Of a DNA stretch of 64,000 nucleotides, positions 18,238 through 27,565 are shown in pieces. How positions within the stretch are numbered: position 1 is the stretch's first letter; every line of letters starts with the position of its first letter. The stretch is taken from assembly GCF_001180225.1 (NCBI RefSeq), contig NZ_CVST01000034.1, positions 62,001 through 126,000 of the forward strand. The letters run 5' to 3'. Both the position numbers and the translations under genes were made by a program. The notes under the pieces are model-generated. The model did no database searches. It was not told the origin of the DNA and was given only the letters and a program-made list of their open reading frames with translations. Source of the DNA: Candidatus Pelagibacter communis (lineage in GTDB: Bacteria; Pseudomonadota; Alphaproteobacteria; Pelagibacterales; Pelagibacteraceae).

Positions 18238-20577
18238 ATGCTAGGAACTAGTAAAGATATTAAAAACCCAGGTTTAAATATACTTCCACCCGGGGTTGAA
18301 CGTCATATTGTTAACGGAGGAGGTCTTACTGCTTTTCAAATTTTTCCTGATGACGAGATAGAAATTATTAATGATGAAGGAAATCAGATCTGTGAAATAA
18401 TTTGTTTTAATAAAGATGGAAAATCAGAATTAGGTATTTTAAATTTAAAAGAAAATAGTCAAAAAAATTTCATAAGAGATATCTTAAATAGAAAAGATGA
18501 AACGATCCTAGCAACAAATTATCAATTAAAAAAAAGAAACTTAAATATAAAAGAATCTAAATCATCCATAATTTTTGATCTTGATACAAAAGCTGAGGAA
18601 AAGATTAAACTTAAATCAAAAGATAAATGTTATGCAATCTTTGCTGCACCTGGCGAAGATATGGATGTTACCAAACAAAATCCACCAACAGAATTAACTA
18701 TATTTATTAAAAGAGCCAAAATTGTAAATGATAAAGAGTTAAGTGTTATACCTGATCCAGTTTTTGAACCACTTTATGAAAAAAACATAGATAAAGAAAC
18801 TTCAACATCTTACCAAGTTAAAGAAGGAGATTACATTCAAGTTATAAGTCCAACTGGAAGACAATGTTCGGACTTTGTAGCGTTTGATACAAAAAAATTA
18901 GAAAAAGGGATTGAAAAAGGATTAGATTGGCAAACAACTAGAACTTTTATGGGAAACACTTTTCCTGGTCCTGGATTACATTCAAAATTTTATGATACTG
19001 ATCATGAACCCTTAGTAGAGGTAATAAGAGATACAGTTGGTAAACATGATACTTTTAATCTTGCATGTACTTCAAAATATTATGAAGATGCTGGTTACTT
19101 TGGTCATCCTAATTGCTCAGATAATTTAACTGAGAGCATGTCTAAATATGGAGTACAAAAACAAAAAGGATGGCATGCAATTAATTTATTTTTTAATACT
19201 TCAGCTGCTGGATTAAATTCAGTAATATCTGATGAATCTTATTCTAGACCTGGTGATTATGTAATGTTTAGAGCGTTAAAAGATTTAACAATTGGTACTA
19301 CGGCTTGTCCTAGTGATATTGATGCTTGTAATTCATGGAATCCTACTGAAATTTTTGTTAGAACTTATGACAAAAATAAAGAATTTAGAAAGTCATTTGC
19401 TTTTCGAATGAAAACAGATTCAGAAAAAAAACTAACTAGAAATTCAGGTTTCCACGAACGTACTTCACAACTGACTAGAAATTATGTTGATGCAAGAGGT
19501 TTTTGGCTTCCAAATGATTATACGAAACACGGATTAGTAAATGAATATAATGCCTGCAGAAACGATGCTGTTTTAATTGACCTATCTTCTCTTAGAAAAT
19601 TTGAAATAATAGGTCCAGATGCTGAGGAATTGTTAAACTACACACTTACTAGAAACATCAAAAAATTATCAGTTGGTCAGGTTGTCTATTCTGCAATGTG
19701 TTATGAAAATGGAATGATGTTTGATGATGGAACATTATTAAGATTAAGTGAAACAGGATTTAGATGGATATGTGGTGATGAATATGCTGGAGAATGGTTA
19801 AAAGAAATAGCAAAGAAAAAAAATTTTAATGCAAATGTTAAAAATTCAACAGACCAAATTAGTAATGTTTCTATACAAGGTCCAAAAAGTAGAGAAATTT
19901 TAAAAAAGATAATTTTTACACCACCTACTCAACCATCTATTGATGAGCTTGGTTGGTTTAGATTTACAATTTGTAGAATAGAAGAATTACAAGGCATTCC
20001 ACTAATTGTTTCCAGAACAGGTTATACAGGTGAGCTTGGTTATGAAGTATGGTGTCATCCAAACCATGCTCCTGAAGTTTGGGATAAATTAATGGAAGCA
20101 GGAAAAGATGACGGTTTAATTCCTGCTGGTTTTGCTGCTCTTGATAAACTTAGAATTGAAGCTGGATTAATTTTATTTGGAAATGAATTTGATGGTCAAC
20201 AAGATCCCTTTGAAGCAGGGATAGGTTTTGCGGTTCCTTTGAAAACTAAAGAAGAAGACTTCATTGGTAAAGAAGAATTGATTAAAAGAAAAAATAATCC
20301 TCAAAAAAAATTAGTTGGCTTAGAATTAATTGGAAAAGAAGTTGCAGGTCATGGTGATTGTGTTCATATTGGTAGAGCACAAGTAGGTATTGTTACAAGT
20401 GGATGTCTATCATCAACTCTAAATAAAAATGTAGCTCTTTGTAGAATAGATGCTCAATATTCAGAAATTGGAACTGAAGTTGAAGTTGGAAAAATTGATG
20501 GTCACCAAAAAAGAATTAGTGCAAAAGTTGTTGGCTTCCCATTCTATGATCCAACTAAGTCTAGAGTAAGATCTTAA
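18238..20577 (+). CDS. tdm: Trimethylamine N-oxide demethylase (TMAO aldolase)
   Basis: A 779-residue two-domain protein. The N-terminal half (strongest at ~180-385) is a DUF1989-type metal-binding domain; residues ~400-770 form a GcvT-type tetrahydrofolate-binding domain (SRTGYTGELGYEVW). The enzyme splits TMAO into dimethylamine and formaldehyde, which the GcvT domain passes to tetrahydrofolate. The three zinc-ligand cysteines I recall for the Methylocella enzyme (spaced 16 and 64 residues) are matched here by Cys277, Cys293 and Cys357 with the same spacing. It is the first gene of the plus-strand methylamine cluster and divergent from the TMAO binding protein. Length and architecture match the family. 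Confidence 0.93.
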   Translation: MLGTSKDIKNPGLNILPPGVERHIVNGGGLTAFQIFPDDEIEIINDEGNQICEIICFNKDGKSELGILNLKENSQKNFIRDILNRKDETILATNYQLKKRNLNIKESKSSIIFDLDTKAEEKIKLKSKDKCYAIFAAPGEDMDVTKQNPPTELTIFIKRAKIVNDKELSVIPDPVFEPLYEKNIDKETSTSYQVKEGDYIQVISPTGRQCSDFVAFDTKKLEKGIEKGLDWQTTRTFMGNTFPGPGLHSKFYDTDHEPLVEVIRDTVGKHDTFNLACTSKYYEDAGYFGHPNCSDNLTESMSKYGVQKQKGWHAINLFFNTSAAGLNSVISDESYSRPGDYVMFRALKDLTIGTTACPSDIDACNSWNPTEIFVRTYDKNKEFRKSFAFRMKTDSEKKLTRNSGFHERTSQLTRNYVDARGFWLPNDYTKHGLVNEYNACRNDAVLIDLSSLRKFEIIGPDAEELLNYTLTRNIKKLSVGQVVYSAMCYENGMMFDDGTLLRLSETGFRWICGDEYAGEWLKEIAKKKNFNANVKNSTDQISNVSIQGPKSREILKKIIFTPPTQPSIDELGWFRFTICRIEELQGIPLIVSRTGYTGELGYEVWCHPNHAPEVWDKLMEAGKDDGLIPAGFAALDKLRIEAGLILFGNEFDGQQDPFEAGIGFAVPLKTKEEDFIGKEELIKRKNNPQKKLVGLELIGKEVAGHGDCVHIGRAQVGIVTSGCLSSTLNKNVALCRIDAQYSEIGTEVEVGKIDGHQKRISAKVVGFPFYDPTKSRVRS

Positions 20578-20581
20578 AAAA

Positions 20582-20932
20582 ATGCCGAAAGAAAAAAAAA
20601 CCCTATTAGATTTCTGGGAAGAACAAATGAAACAATCCCATACCTCTAGTAATTATTTTTTCAGGAAGTCACCTTCTCACTATCACATGATGTTATTAGT
20701 TATGTCAGCTTTTAAAGAAGGAACAAAACTATCTGTTGAAGAATTAAAAACAAAATTATTTAAAACATCTAGGCCAAAATCAGCACTGATAATTACTGAA
20801 GCTTGTGAAAAAGGATTCTTTAAACTAGAAAAAACTTCAACTGACCAGCGAGTTAAAAATATAGTCCCAAGTGAGTCATTTATAAAAGAATTTAATAACT
20901 ATTTAGAAACACTAAAAAACATCAGTTATTAA
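20582..20932 (+). CDS. MarR-like winged-helix protein
   Basis: A 116-residue protein starting 4 bp after the tdm stop. The middle and C-terminal parts resemble a MarR winged helix: SVEELKTKLFKTSRPKSALIITEACEKG as the helix-turn-helix, then the wing STDQRVKNIVPSESF, close to the MarR D-R-R---I-L pattern. It is shorter than typical MarR proteins (about 140), mainly at the dimerisation helices. Its position suggests it is a local regulator of the TMAO genes. The regulatory role is inference. Confidence 0.68.
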   Translation: MPKEKKTLLDFWEEQMKQSHTSSNYFFRKSPSHYHMMLLVMSAFKEGTKLSVEELKTKLFKTSRPKSALIITEACEKGFFKLEKTSTDQRVKNIVPSESFIKEFNNYLETLKNISY

Positions 20933-21034
20933 TTAATTTTTTGACTAATTTAAAAAGTATCTAATTTTTATATATAATTTTTACTTCTATAAATAAGTAT
21001 ATTAATTAACATTATCAAAAAATAGTGTTTTGGT

Positions 21035-22363
21035 ATGACGACATTACCTTCAAAAGCAAAAGTAGTGATAATCGGTGGTGGAATACACGGTTTAAGTACT
21101 GCATGGAAACTTTCAGAAACTTACAAAAATCCTGGCGACATAGTTGTATTAGAAAAAAAAGATACAGCTGCTGGTGCAAGTGGAATTGCATGTGGAGTTG
21201 TAAGAAATAATTATTTTCAGCCAGCAATGAGAGAATTGATGGCTCATTCAGTTTCGGTTTGGGAAAGTGATCCTAAAGCATTTAAATATAATCCAGTTGG
21301 ATACTTACAAATATCTCCAGAAGTAATGCATGAAGATGTTGCAAGCATTTATGAACAACAAAAAGCAATTGGATACGAGTCAGTTTTTATTGAAGGAGAA
21401 AAAGATTGCACAAATTACATGAAGGGAATTTTTGATGATTGGCAAGCTCAAGGTATCACTTCTGTACTTCATGAGAAAAAAGGTGGATACGCTTTTAATA
21501 AAGATTCAATTAAAGCCCTAGAGAACAAATCAACATCTAATGGTGTACAAGTTATGAAAGGTGTAAGAGTAACTGGTTTTAAAAAAGGAAGTAACAGTCA
21601 AGCAGTAACTGGTGTTGAAACTGATAAAGGAACTATTGAGTGTGAACAAGTAGTTGTTGGTGCAGGACCATGGGCAAGAGATTTTTGGAATATGCTAGAG
21701 TTACCAAAGACAGCACATATAAAAGGTAAAGATGGTAAGATGCATGAAACTGATATGTGGACTTACTGGATGCTTCAAGAAGGAGTTATCGGTGTTGAAC
21801 CAGATTTCTTAAAAACAAATGACGGTAAACAACCGCCTGTAGTTCACGTTGACTCAACAGCACCTTTGTACTCTGACAAAACAAAAAAATTATTAACAGA
21901 TAAAATTTGGGGAATTTATTATAAACCTGATATTGAAGGCTTAGGTGTACAAGGTGGAACTTCTCCTTACATTGTTAAAAAACATTTTGATCAAGTAAAT
22001 GTTGATCCTTATGGAATTGAATCTCCAGAGTATCAAACAACAGATGCTTTTAGTGAAATGTGGTGTTCAGCACTTGCGCACTGCCAAAAAAGATTTGAAG
22101 GAAAATCAGATTTATACAGAAAAGGACCATCGGGTGGTTTAGGATGTATGACACCTGACTCTTTTCCTATCTTTGATAGATTTTTTGAAAACGTTTACAT
22201 GATTGCTGATGCTAATCACGGATATAAAATGATTGGTGTTGGTGAACTTGTTGCAAAAGAAATTCTTGGTACTGAAAGTGATTTATTGAAGCCGTTTAGA
22301 TTCAACCGTTACGAGAAGGGTGAACTTCATCCTACTTCTAACAGTCCGTTCCCTTGGAGTTAA
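21035..22363 (+). CDS. FAD-dependent amine oxidoreductase, SoxB/DadA family (candidate N-methylglutamate or sarcosine-type dehydrogenase)
   Basis: A 442-residue DAO-superfamily flavoprotein: the FAD-binding GGGIHGLSTAWKLSE near residue 13, EKKDTAAGASGIACGVVRNNYF (the latter like the flavin-attachment region of SoxB proteins), VVVGAGPWA, and the C-terminal NHGYKMIGVGELVAKEI. No neighbouring SoxA, SoxD or SoxG-like subunits are present. It sits directly before gamma-glutamylmethylamide synthetase and N-methylglutamate synthase, so oxidation of N-methylglutamate, releasing glutamate and a C1 unit, is the simplest role. Sarcosine or dimethylglycine dehydrogenation are alternatives. Confidence 0.78.
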   Translation: MTTLPSKAKVVIIGGGIHGLSTAWKLSETYKNPGDIVVLEKKDTAAGASGIACGVVRNNYFQPAMRELMAHSVSVWESDPKAFKYNPVGYLQISPEVMHEDVASIYEQQKAIGYESVFIEGEKDCTNYMKGIFDDWQAQGITSVLHEKKGGYAFNKDSIKALENKSTSNGVQVMKGVRVTGFKKGSNSQAVTGVETDKGTIECEQVVVGAGPWARDFWNMLELPKTAHIKGKDGKMHETDMWTYWMLQEGVIGVEPDFLKTNDGKQPPVVHVDSTAPLYSDKTKKLLTDKIWGIYYKPDIEGLGVQGGTSPYIVKKHFDQVNVDPYGIESPEYQTTDAFSEMWCSALAHCQKRFEGKSDLYRKGPSGGLGCMTPDSFPIFDRFFENVYMIADANHGYKMIGVGELVAKEILGTESDLLKPFRFNRYEKGELHPTSNSPFPWS

Positions 22364-22433
22364 ACTCTAAGCCTAGACACAAATAAAGTTTTCAGCTACG
22401 CTTGAATAATTAATAATTCATTGAGGGGTGAAA

Positions 22434-23903
22434 ATGACAGATCTAGAAAAACATGTTAACCAGCCGGGTAGAGCCAAACTAGTAAAAAAAGTTCGAGAAA
22501 AAATTAACGAACTTGGAATAACATATATTTATTATCAATTTATTTCTGTAACAGGAAGAGTTGTAGGTAAAGGTATACCTGCAGATCACTGGGAAAGAAC
22601 AGCAGAAAAAGGATTTCAATTAGTTTATGGAGCAACAGCAAACTTATTTTTAGATCGTCACAATAATTACATTGGTTATGGGCCAGAAGCTATGGAGCTT
22701 GTTGGAATACCTGATCCAGAAACTTTTGTGCAACTACCTTGGGACAAAAGAGTGGGAAGAGTTTTTGTAACATGTTTTAGAAATAGAGAAGAAAGAGAAA
22801 ATCCAGGTGGTCACTTAACTTCAGACTGCAGAGGAAATCTAAGAATTTTCATGGATGAATTTAAGAAAAAACATGGTCTAGAATTAAGAGTTGGTACTGA
22901 GCCTGAAATGATGTGGTTAACAAAAAATGAAGATGGAACCCCTACTGGTAAAGGTTTTTCTAAGCCATTCTGTTATCACATTGATCAATTTGAGTCGTTA
23001 AGGCCAGTATTTATGAAGGTAATTGAATACGCAAAAGCGATGGGGCTTGATATGATTCAAGGAGACCACGAAGATGCACCAGGTCAATTAGAATTAAACT
23101 GGACTTATGATAACGTCTTAAGAAACGCAGATAGATTATCAACATACAGACAAATTTGTGCTCAAGTTGCAAGAGAGCATAATTTGATAGCTTGCTTTAT
23201 GACTAAACCTTTCATGGGAGTTTCTGCAAGTGGATGTCATACAAATATGTCGTTGTGGAAAGGTGGAAAAGTTAAAGTAAATAAACTTGGAAACAAAAAA
23301 CTTCCAGGTGTTGAAGAAGTATTTAGTTATGTTGAAGGTGGAACAAATACTTTTATGCCTGATACTAAAGATATGCAGTTACCAGGTAAAATTGGTTTGC
23401 AATCAATTGCAGGTATCATGGAACACTTGCCAGCACTAACAGCATTAGGATCTTCTACTGTTAATTCTTATAGAAGGTTATGGGACCAAGGTTTCTGGGC
23501 ACCAGTGTATGCTGACTGGGGATACCAAAATAGAACTTGTGGATTAAGAGTTTCTGCACCAGGTAGATTTGAATACCGATCAGTAGACTCTATGCATAAT
23601 CCATATTTATTAGGTGCAGCGTTACTAAAAGCATGTGATCATGGAATTAGTAAAAAATTAAAACCAGCTGCTCCTGAGTCTAGAAATATTTACGAAGCTC
23701 AAAAGGCTGGTAAAGATGTTAAAAAACTTCCATTAAGTCTTGGTGAAGCTTTAGATAGACTTGCAGAAGATGAGGTAATTAAATCTGCAATGCCAGATGA
23801 AATGTACAAAGTTTTCCATTGGTACAAAAATGATGAGTGGGAAAGATTCTTGGGTGCTACAACTCAATGGGATCTGGATACTTATCTTGATTGCTTACCG
23901 TAG
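22434..23903 (+). CDS. gmaS: Gamma-glutamylmethylamide synthetase (glutamine synthetase-like)
   Basis: A 489-residue glutamine-synthetase-fold enzyme. The ATG at 22434 is used because GAGGGG lies five bases upstream; the GTG at 22428 overlaps that site. It has the GS metal-site regions GTEPEMMW, GDHEDAPGQLELNW and CHTNMSLW, and the C-terminal APGRFEYRSVD. In methylamine users this family condenses methylamine with glutamate and ATP to gamma-glutamylmethylamide. The assignment over ordinary GS rests on its position between a SoxB-like oxidoreductase and the three N-methylglutamate synthase genes. Confidence 0.87.
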   Translation: MTDLEKHVNQPGRAKLVKKVREKINELGITYIYYQFISVTGRVVGKGIPADHWERTAEKGFQLVYGATANLFLDRHNNYIGYGPEAMELVGIPDPETFVQLPWDKRVGRVFVTCFRNREERENPGGHLTSDCRGNLRIFMDEFKKKHGLELRVGTEPEMMWLTKNEDGTPTGKGFSKPFCYHIDQFESLRPVFMKVIEYAKAMGLDMIQGDHEDAPGQLELNWTYDNVLRNADRLSTYRQICAQVAREHNLIACFMTKPFMGVSASGCHTNMSLWKGGKVKVNKLGNKKLPGVEEVFSYVEGGTNTFMPDTKDMQLPGKIGLQSIAGIMEHLPALTALGSSTVNSYRRLWDQGFWAPVYADWGYQNRTCGLRVSAPGRFEYRSVDSMHNPYLLGAALLKACDHGISKKLKPAAPESRNIYEAQKAGKDVKKLPLSLGEALDRLAEDEVIKSAMPDEMYKVFHWYKNDEWERFLGATTQWDLDTYLDCLP

Positions 23904-23932
23904 GTCATAAAATAATAGAAAGGGTACAAAAT

Positions 23933-24877
23933 ATGTGTGGGATAGCAGGATTAATTCATAGAGGAAAATCCTCGAATGTTGGAAGCGAATTACAAGGAAT
24001 GCTTCAAGCGTTAAAACATAGAGGTGAAGACTCAACTGGATATGCTTTGTATGGAGATACAGATGGCAAAAATTTCATTATGCGTTTTAAAGTTGGTGAG
24101 AACGTTGGAGAAGGAAGCTCATCAGTTATGGAAGATGTTTCTGTGTATGATGAAAGAAAAAAAGTTGTAGATCAAACTCTAGCTGAGATGGGAGCAAAAG
24201 TTGTTAAAGAAGAAAGGACACTTCCCTACTCTTTAAGATATGAAATTGATTACAACACAAAAGATTTGTTAGATTTTTCTCAAAGAATAGAAAGTATTCC
24301 AGGTGTAGAGATTTTATCTATGGGTAAATCATTAGAAGTTATTAAAGATTTAGGTAATGCAAAAATGGTTTGTGATAGATATAGTCTAGATAAAGTTGTT
24401 GGAACTCATGCAATAGGTCATGCTAGAATGGCAACTGAGTCTGGTGTTGATATCAAATCTGCCCACCCTTTCTGGGGCTATCCTTTCAGTGACGTTTCTG
24501 TAGTTCACAATGGTCAGTTAACCAACTATTGGAACAATAGAAGAGTTTTAGAAAATAAAGGAATGAGATTTATGTCTGAGTGTGACTCAGAATTAATCGC
24601 AGTTTATCTTGCTGAAAAAATGAGAGATGGTGCAACTTTAGAGGAAGGTATGAAAGAGAGCTTAACTGGCTTAGATGGTGTATTTACTTACTTCGTAGCG
24701 ACAAAAGACTCTTTAGGTATGGCAAAAGATACTATGGCTGCAAAACCTTTAGTTTTATATGAGTCAGATGATTTAGTTGCAATGGGATCAGAAGAAATAG
24801 CAATTAGATCTGTGTTACCACAAGAAATAGACACATATGATCCATTTGATGGGGAGGTAAAAGTATGGCAAATCTAA
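23933..24877 (+). CDS. mgsA: N-methylglutamate synthase subunit A (class II glutamine amidotransferase)
   Basis: A 314-residue Ntn-type amidotransferase. The start is set at 23933 so that Cys2 (MCGIAGLIHRG) becomes the N-terminal nucleophile after methionine removal; an upstream in-frame start would bury it. LKHRGEDSTGYA, GHARMATES and VVHNGQLTNYWN are the glutaminase motifs, with a ~100-residue insertion between them. It corresponds to the amidotransferase part of glutamate synthase split off as a separate subunit. It overlaps mgsB by 13 bp. It should release methylamine from gamma-glutamylmethylamide for transfer to 2-oxoglutarate. Confidence 0.87.
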   Translation: MCGIAGLIHRGKSSNVGSELQGMLQALKHRGEDSTGYALYGDTDGKNFIMRFKVGENVGEGSSSVMEDVSVYDERKKVVDQTLAEMGAKVVKEERTLPYSLRYEIDYNTKDLLDFSQRIESIPGVEILSMGKSLEVIKDLGNAKMVCDRYSLDKVVGTHAIGHARMATESGVDIKSAHPFWGYPFSDVSVVHNGQLTNYWNNRRVLENKGMRFMSECDSELIAVYLAEKMRDGATLEEGMKESLTGLDGVFTYFVATKDSLGMAKDTMAAKPLVLYESDDLVAMGSEEIAIRSVLPQEIDTYDPFDGEVKVWQI

Positions 24878-25719
24878 AAACTGTATCTAAAAAATCTAAA
24901 GCCCAATCTATGGGTATGCATACTGAGGTTTTAACAGGAAGAACTCAACAAAAATTCTTTAACCCAGATGAGGCAGAGAATTTTTATTACTTCGGTACTT
25001 ATGACGTAGACTTTAACAAAAGAACTGAGCTTGATGTTAAAGATATGACCGCTGCAGAGGCTAATAAAGAAATTGATAATTTAATGAGCCAAGGTTACGG
25101 AACAATTGTAATCAAAAACCCTCAAGGAAAACATAGCTTAGGTGTTGGTATTTTAAATAAACTTAATTTAATTTTTGAAGGAAGCTTAGGATACTTTGGA
25201 ATGGGTTCGTGCGATGGTCCAATAGTAAGAATTAACGGAAGAGTTGGATGGTCATGTGCTGAAAACCTAATGGCAGGAAAAGTAGTTATTGAAAAAAATG
25301 CTGGATCTTGTTTTGGAGCTGCTATTCGAGGAGGAGACTTAATTTGTAAAGGTAGCGTTGGCGCTAGAACTGGTATTGATATGAAAGGTGGAACTATCAT
25401 TATTGGTGGAGATGCTGGTGCATTTACTGGTTTTATGATGCAAAGAGGAAGAATAATAATCCTTGGGGATGTTGGAATTAACCTAGGCGACTCTATGTAT
25501 GATGGAACTATTTTTGTTGGTGGTGAAATTGGATCTTATGGGAGTGATGCCGTAGATGCTGAACTAACAGATAGTGACCAAGATTGGTTAAAAAGAAAAT
25601 TAAAAGTTGCAGAAATTGGCGAAAATTTTGATGTAAGTAAAATGAAAAAAATTGTAGCTGGAAAAAAACTTTGGAATTACGATAATTTAGAACCTACAGA
25701 GAAGAAGGGAGCAATTTAA
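24865..25719 (+). CDS. mgsB: N-methylglutamate synthase subunit B (GXGXG domain)
   Basis: A 284-residue protein consisting mostly of the GXGXG beta-helix that is the C-terminal domain of glutamate synthase, with repeats such as GGDLICKGSVGARTG, GGTIIIGGDAGAFTG and GRIIILGDVGIN. The N-terminus has a short lysine-rich stretch (KTVSKKSKAQS). It overlaps mgsA by 13 bp and mgsC by one base, so the three subunits are translationally coupled. It is a structural part of the synthase complex. Confidence 0.87.
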   Translation: MANLKTVSKKSKAQSMGMHTEVLTGRTQQKFFNPDEAENFYYFGTYDVDFNKRTELDVKDMTAAEANKEIDNLMSQGYGTIVIKNPQGKHSLGVGILNKLNLIFEGSLGYFGMGSCDGPIVRINGRVGWSCAENLMAGKVVIEKNAGSCFGAAIRGGDLICKGSVGARTGIDMKGGTIIIGGDAGAFTGFMMQRGRIIILGDVGINLGDSMYDGTIFVGGEIGSYGSDAVDAELTDSDQDWLKRKLKVAEIGENFDVSKMKKIVAGKKLWNYDNLEPTEKKGAI

Positions 25720-27122
25720 TGCCTAAGAAGAAAAGCAAAAAAAATGGTAAAGGTGTTGGTGGAAAAGCTGATGTCCATGCACATGAAGAAGGAAAAAGAA
25801 ATAAAAGTCTACTAGGACATAATGCTATTTTTACTCCTGAAGTAATAGACGACATTCACATTAAATCTCAATTAGGAAGATACAGAATGCGTGGAATGGC
25901 ATTAATGAAAAAAATTCCAACATTCGATGATTTGGTATTTTTACCTGGAACGCTTACAAGATTTGTAATCGAAGGTTATAGAGAAAAGTGTGAAACTAAA
26001 ACTGTAATTGGTCCAAGATGTGAAAACCCAATTGAATTAGATATACCTGTTTACATTACAGGAATGAGTTTTGGTGCACTTTCATATGAAGCAAAAACAG
26101 CTTTAGCAAGAGGAGCTACTATGGCAGGAAGTGCTACTTGTTCAGGTGAAGGTGGAATGATACCAGATGAAAGAAGGTATTCAGAGAAATGGTATTACCA
26201 ATGTATTCAATCAAGATATGGTTTTAATCCACATCATGCTCAATTAGCAGATGGAATTGAGGTATTTATTGGACAGGGGCAAAAAGTTGGTATGGGTGGA
26301 CACTTAATGGGTCAAAAAGTAACTGACCAAGTTGCTGAGATGAGATCATTACCATCTGGTATTGACCAAAGATCACCAGCTAGACACCCTGACTGGTTGG
26401 GACCAGATGATTTGGCTCTAAAAGTTGAGGAGTTAAGACAGTTAACAAAAAATAAAGTGCCAATTCAGTTAAAACTTGGTGCATCTAAAGTTTATGATGA
26501 TGTGCGTATGGCTGCAAAATGTGATCCAGACTCTATTTATTTAGATGGTATGGAAGGATCAACTGGAGCAGGACCTCACATTGCTGCTGCTAACACTGGA
26601 ATTCCAGGAATTGCTGCTATTAGAGAAGCAAGAAGAGCAATTGATGATGTGGGTAAAACTGGAAAAGTAACTTTAATTTATGCAGGTGGAATAAGAGATG
26701 GTGCTGATATGGCTAAAGCTTTAGCGCTTGGCGCTGATGCAATCGCAATCGGTACTGGTTCAATGATTGCACTTAATTGTAATAAAGATATTCCAGAGGC
26801 TGATTTCGAAAAAGAAATGGGTGTAAAAGCTGGAGAGTGTTATCACTGCCATACTGGAAGATGTCCAGTTGGTGTTGCTACTCAGGATCCAAAATTAAGA
26901 GCAAGATTAAATCCTGATGATGCAGCGTTAAGAGTATATAACTATCTACACTCAATGACTTTGGAAGCTCAATTATTAGCTAGAGCTTGTGGTAAAACGA
27001 ATATCCATTCGTTAGAACCAGAGGATTTAGCGGCTTTAACTTCTGAAGCTTCTGCATTAGCAAAAGTTCCACTAGCAGGTACAAACTACACTGTTGGTGT
27101 TGATAACTATCATAAAATATAA
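25719..27122 (+). CDS. mgsC: N-methylglutamate synthase subunit C (FMN and Fe-S glutamate synthase-like domain)
   Basis: A 467-residue protein corresponding to the FMN-binding central domain of glutamate synthase. It shows ITGMSFGALSYEAK, ATCSGEGGMIPDER, the catalytic block QLKLGASKVYDDV, IYAGGIRDGADMAKALALGADA, and the iron-sulfur cluster motif ECYHCHTGRCPVG. It adds the released methylamine reductively to 2-oxoglutarate to give N-methylglutamate. The N-terminus (MPKKKSKKNGKG) is a basic tail like those of the flanking genes. The stop is followed 9 bp later by a small lysine-rich gene. Confidence 0.9.
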   Translation: MPKKKSKKNGKGVGGKADVHAHEEGKRNKSLLGHNAIFTPEVIDDIHIKSQLGRYRMRGMALMKKIPTFDDLVFLPGTLTRFVIEGYREKCETKTVIGPRCENPIELDIPVYITGMSFGALSYEAKTALARGATMAGSATCSGEGGMIPDERRYSEKWYYQCIQSRYGFNPHHAQLADGIEVFIGQGQKVGMGGHLMGQKVTDQVAEMRSLPSGIDQRSPARHPDWLGPDDLALKVEELRQLTKNKVPIQLKLGASKVYDDVRMAAKCDPDSIYLDGMEGSTGAGPHIAAANTGIPGIAAIREARRAIDDVGKTGKVTLIYAGGIRDGADMAKALALGADAIAIGTGSMIALNCNKDIPEADFEKEMGVKAGECYHCHTGRCPVGVATQDPKLRARLNPDDAALRVYNYLHSMTLEAQLLARACGKTNIHSLEPEDLAALTSEASALAKVPLAGTNYTVGVDNYHKI

Positions 27123-27131
27123 GAGGTGACG

Positions 27132-27545
27132 ATGGCTAAAAAGAAAACAAAAAAAACTAAATCGAAAGCTAAAGTTTCAAAAGTTAAGTTTGGAGTAAAA
27201 AAACAAACTGCTAGAGAAAAAATGATAGGCCAGTCGATTGGTTATAGATATGACGTTAACCTGTTGCCTGATTATAAGAAAATAACTCCATTCTTAAAAA
27301 AATATATTGAGGCAATGGGATGGGATGATTTAAATTGGTTGGAAGATGTGCACATGGGTTACGAGGAAGGCAGACCTGCTGTGTTTTGTAGAAATGCAAA
27401 TGGATGGGTAACAATTCCAAAATCAATTAAACTTCCTAACAATCAACAAGACAGAGACATGATCGCAAGAGAACTTTTAGTTAAGTTTCAAATGTCTCCA
27501 AAACATCCTCTTGTAGATTTGAAAAAAGCTTATTTAAAATTTTAA
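27132..27545 (+). CDS. Small lysine-rich protein of unknown function linked to N-methylglutamate synthase
   Basis: A 137-residue protein that I do not recognise. The ATG at 27132 is preceded by GAGGTGA; the GTG at 27126 is inside that site and is rejected. About the first 25 residues are nearly all Lys, Thr, Ser and Ala, a disordered basic tail. The rest is a compact domain with YRYDVNLLPDYKKITPFLKKYIEAMGWDD, EEGRPAVFCRNANGW and a C-terminal PKHPLVDLKKAY. It starts 9 bp after mgsC in the same operon, so it may assist the synthase or bind RNA. No function is claimed. Confidence 0.7.
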   Translation: MAKKKTKKTKSKAKVSKVKFGVKKQTAREKMIGQSIGYRYDVNLLPDYKKITPFLKKYIEAMGWDDLNWLEDVHMGYEEGRPAVFCRNANGWVTIPKSIKLPNNQQDRDMIARELLVKFQMSPKHPLVDLKKAYLKF

Positions 27546-27565
27546 AAGTTAATAATTGTTAGTAT

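Noticed and set aside
20933-21034. Possible glycine-type riboswitch before the FAD amine oxidoreductase
   Set aside because: The 102-bp gap is almost pure A/T with none of the conserved GC-rich helices such an aptamer needs.
23891-23932. Upstream start for mgsA, adding 14 residues
   Set aside because: It would hide the N-terminal nucleophile Cys and overlap the end of gmaS.
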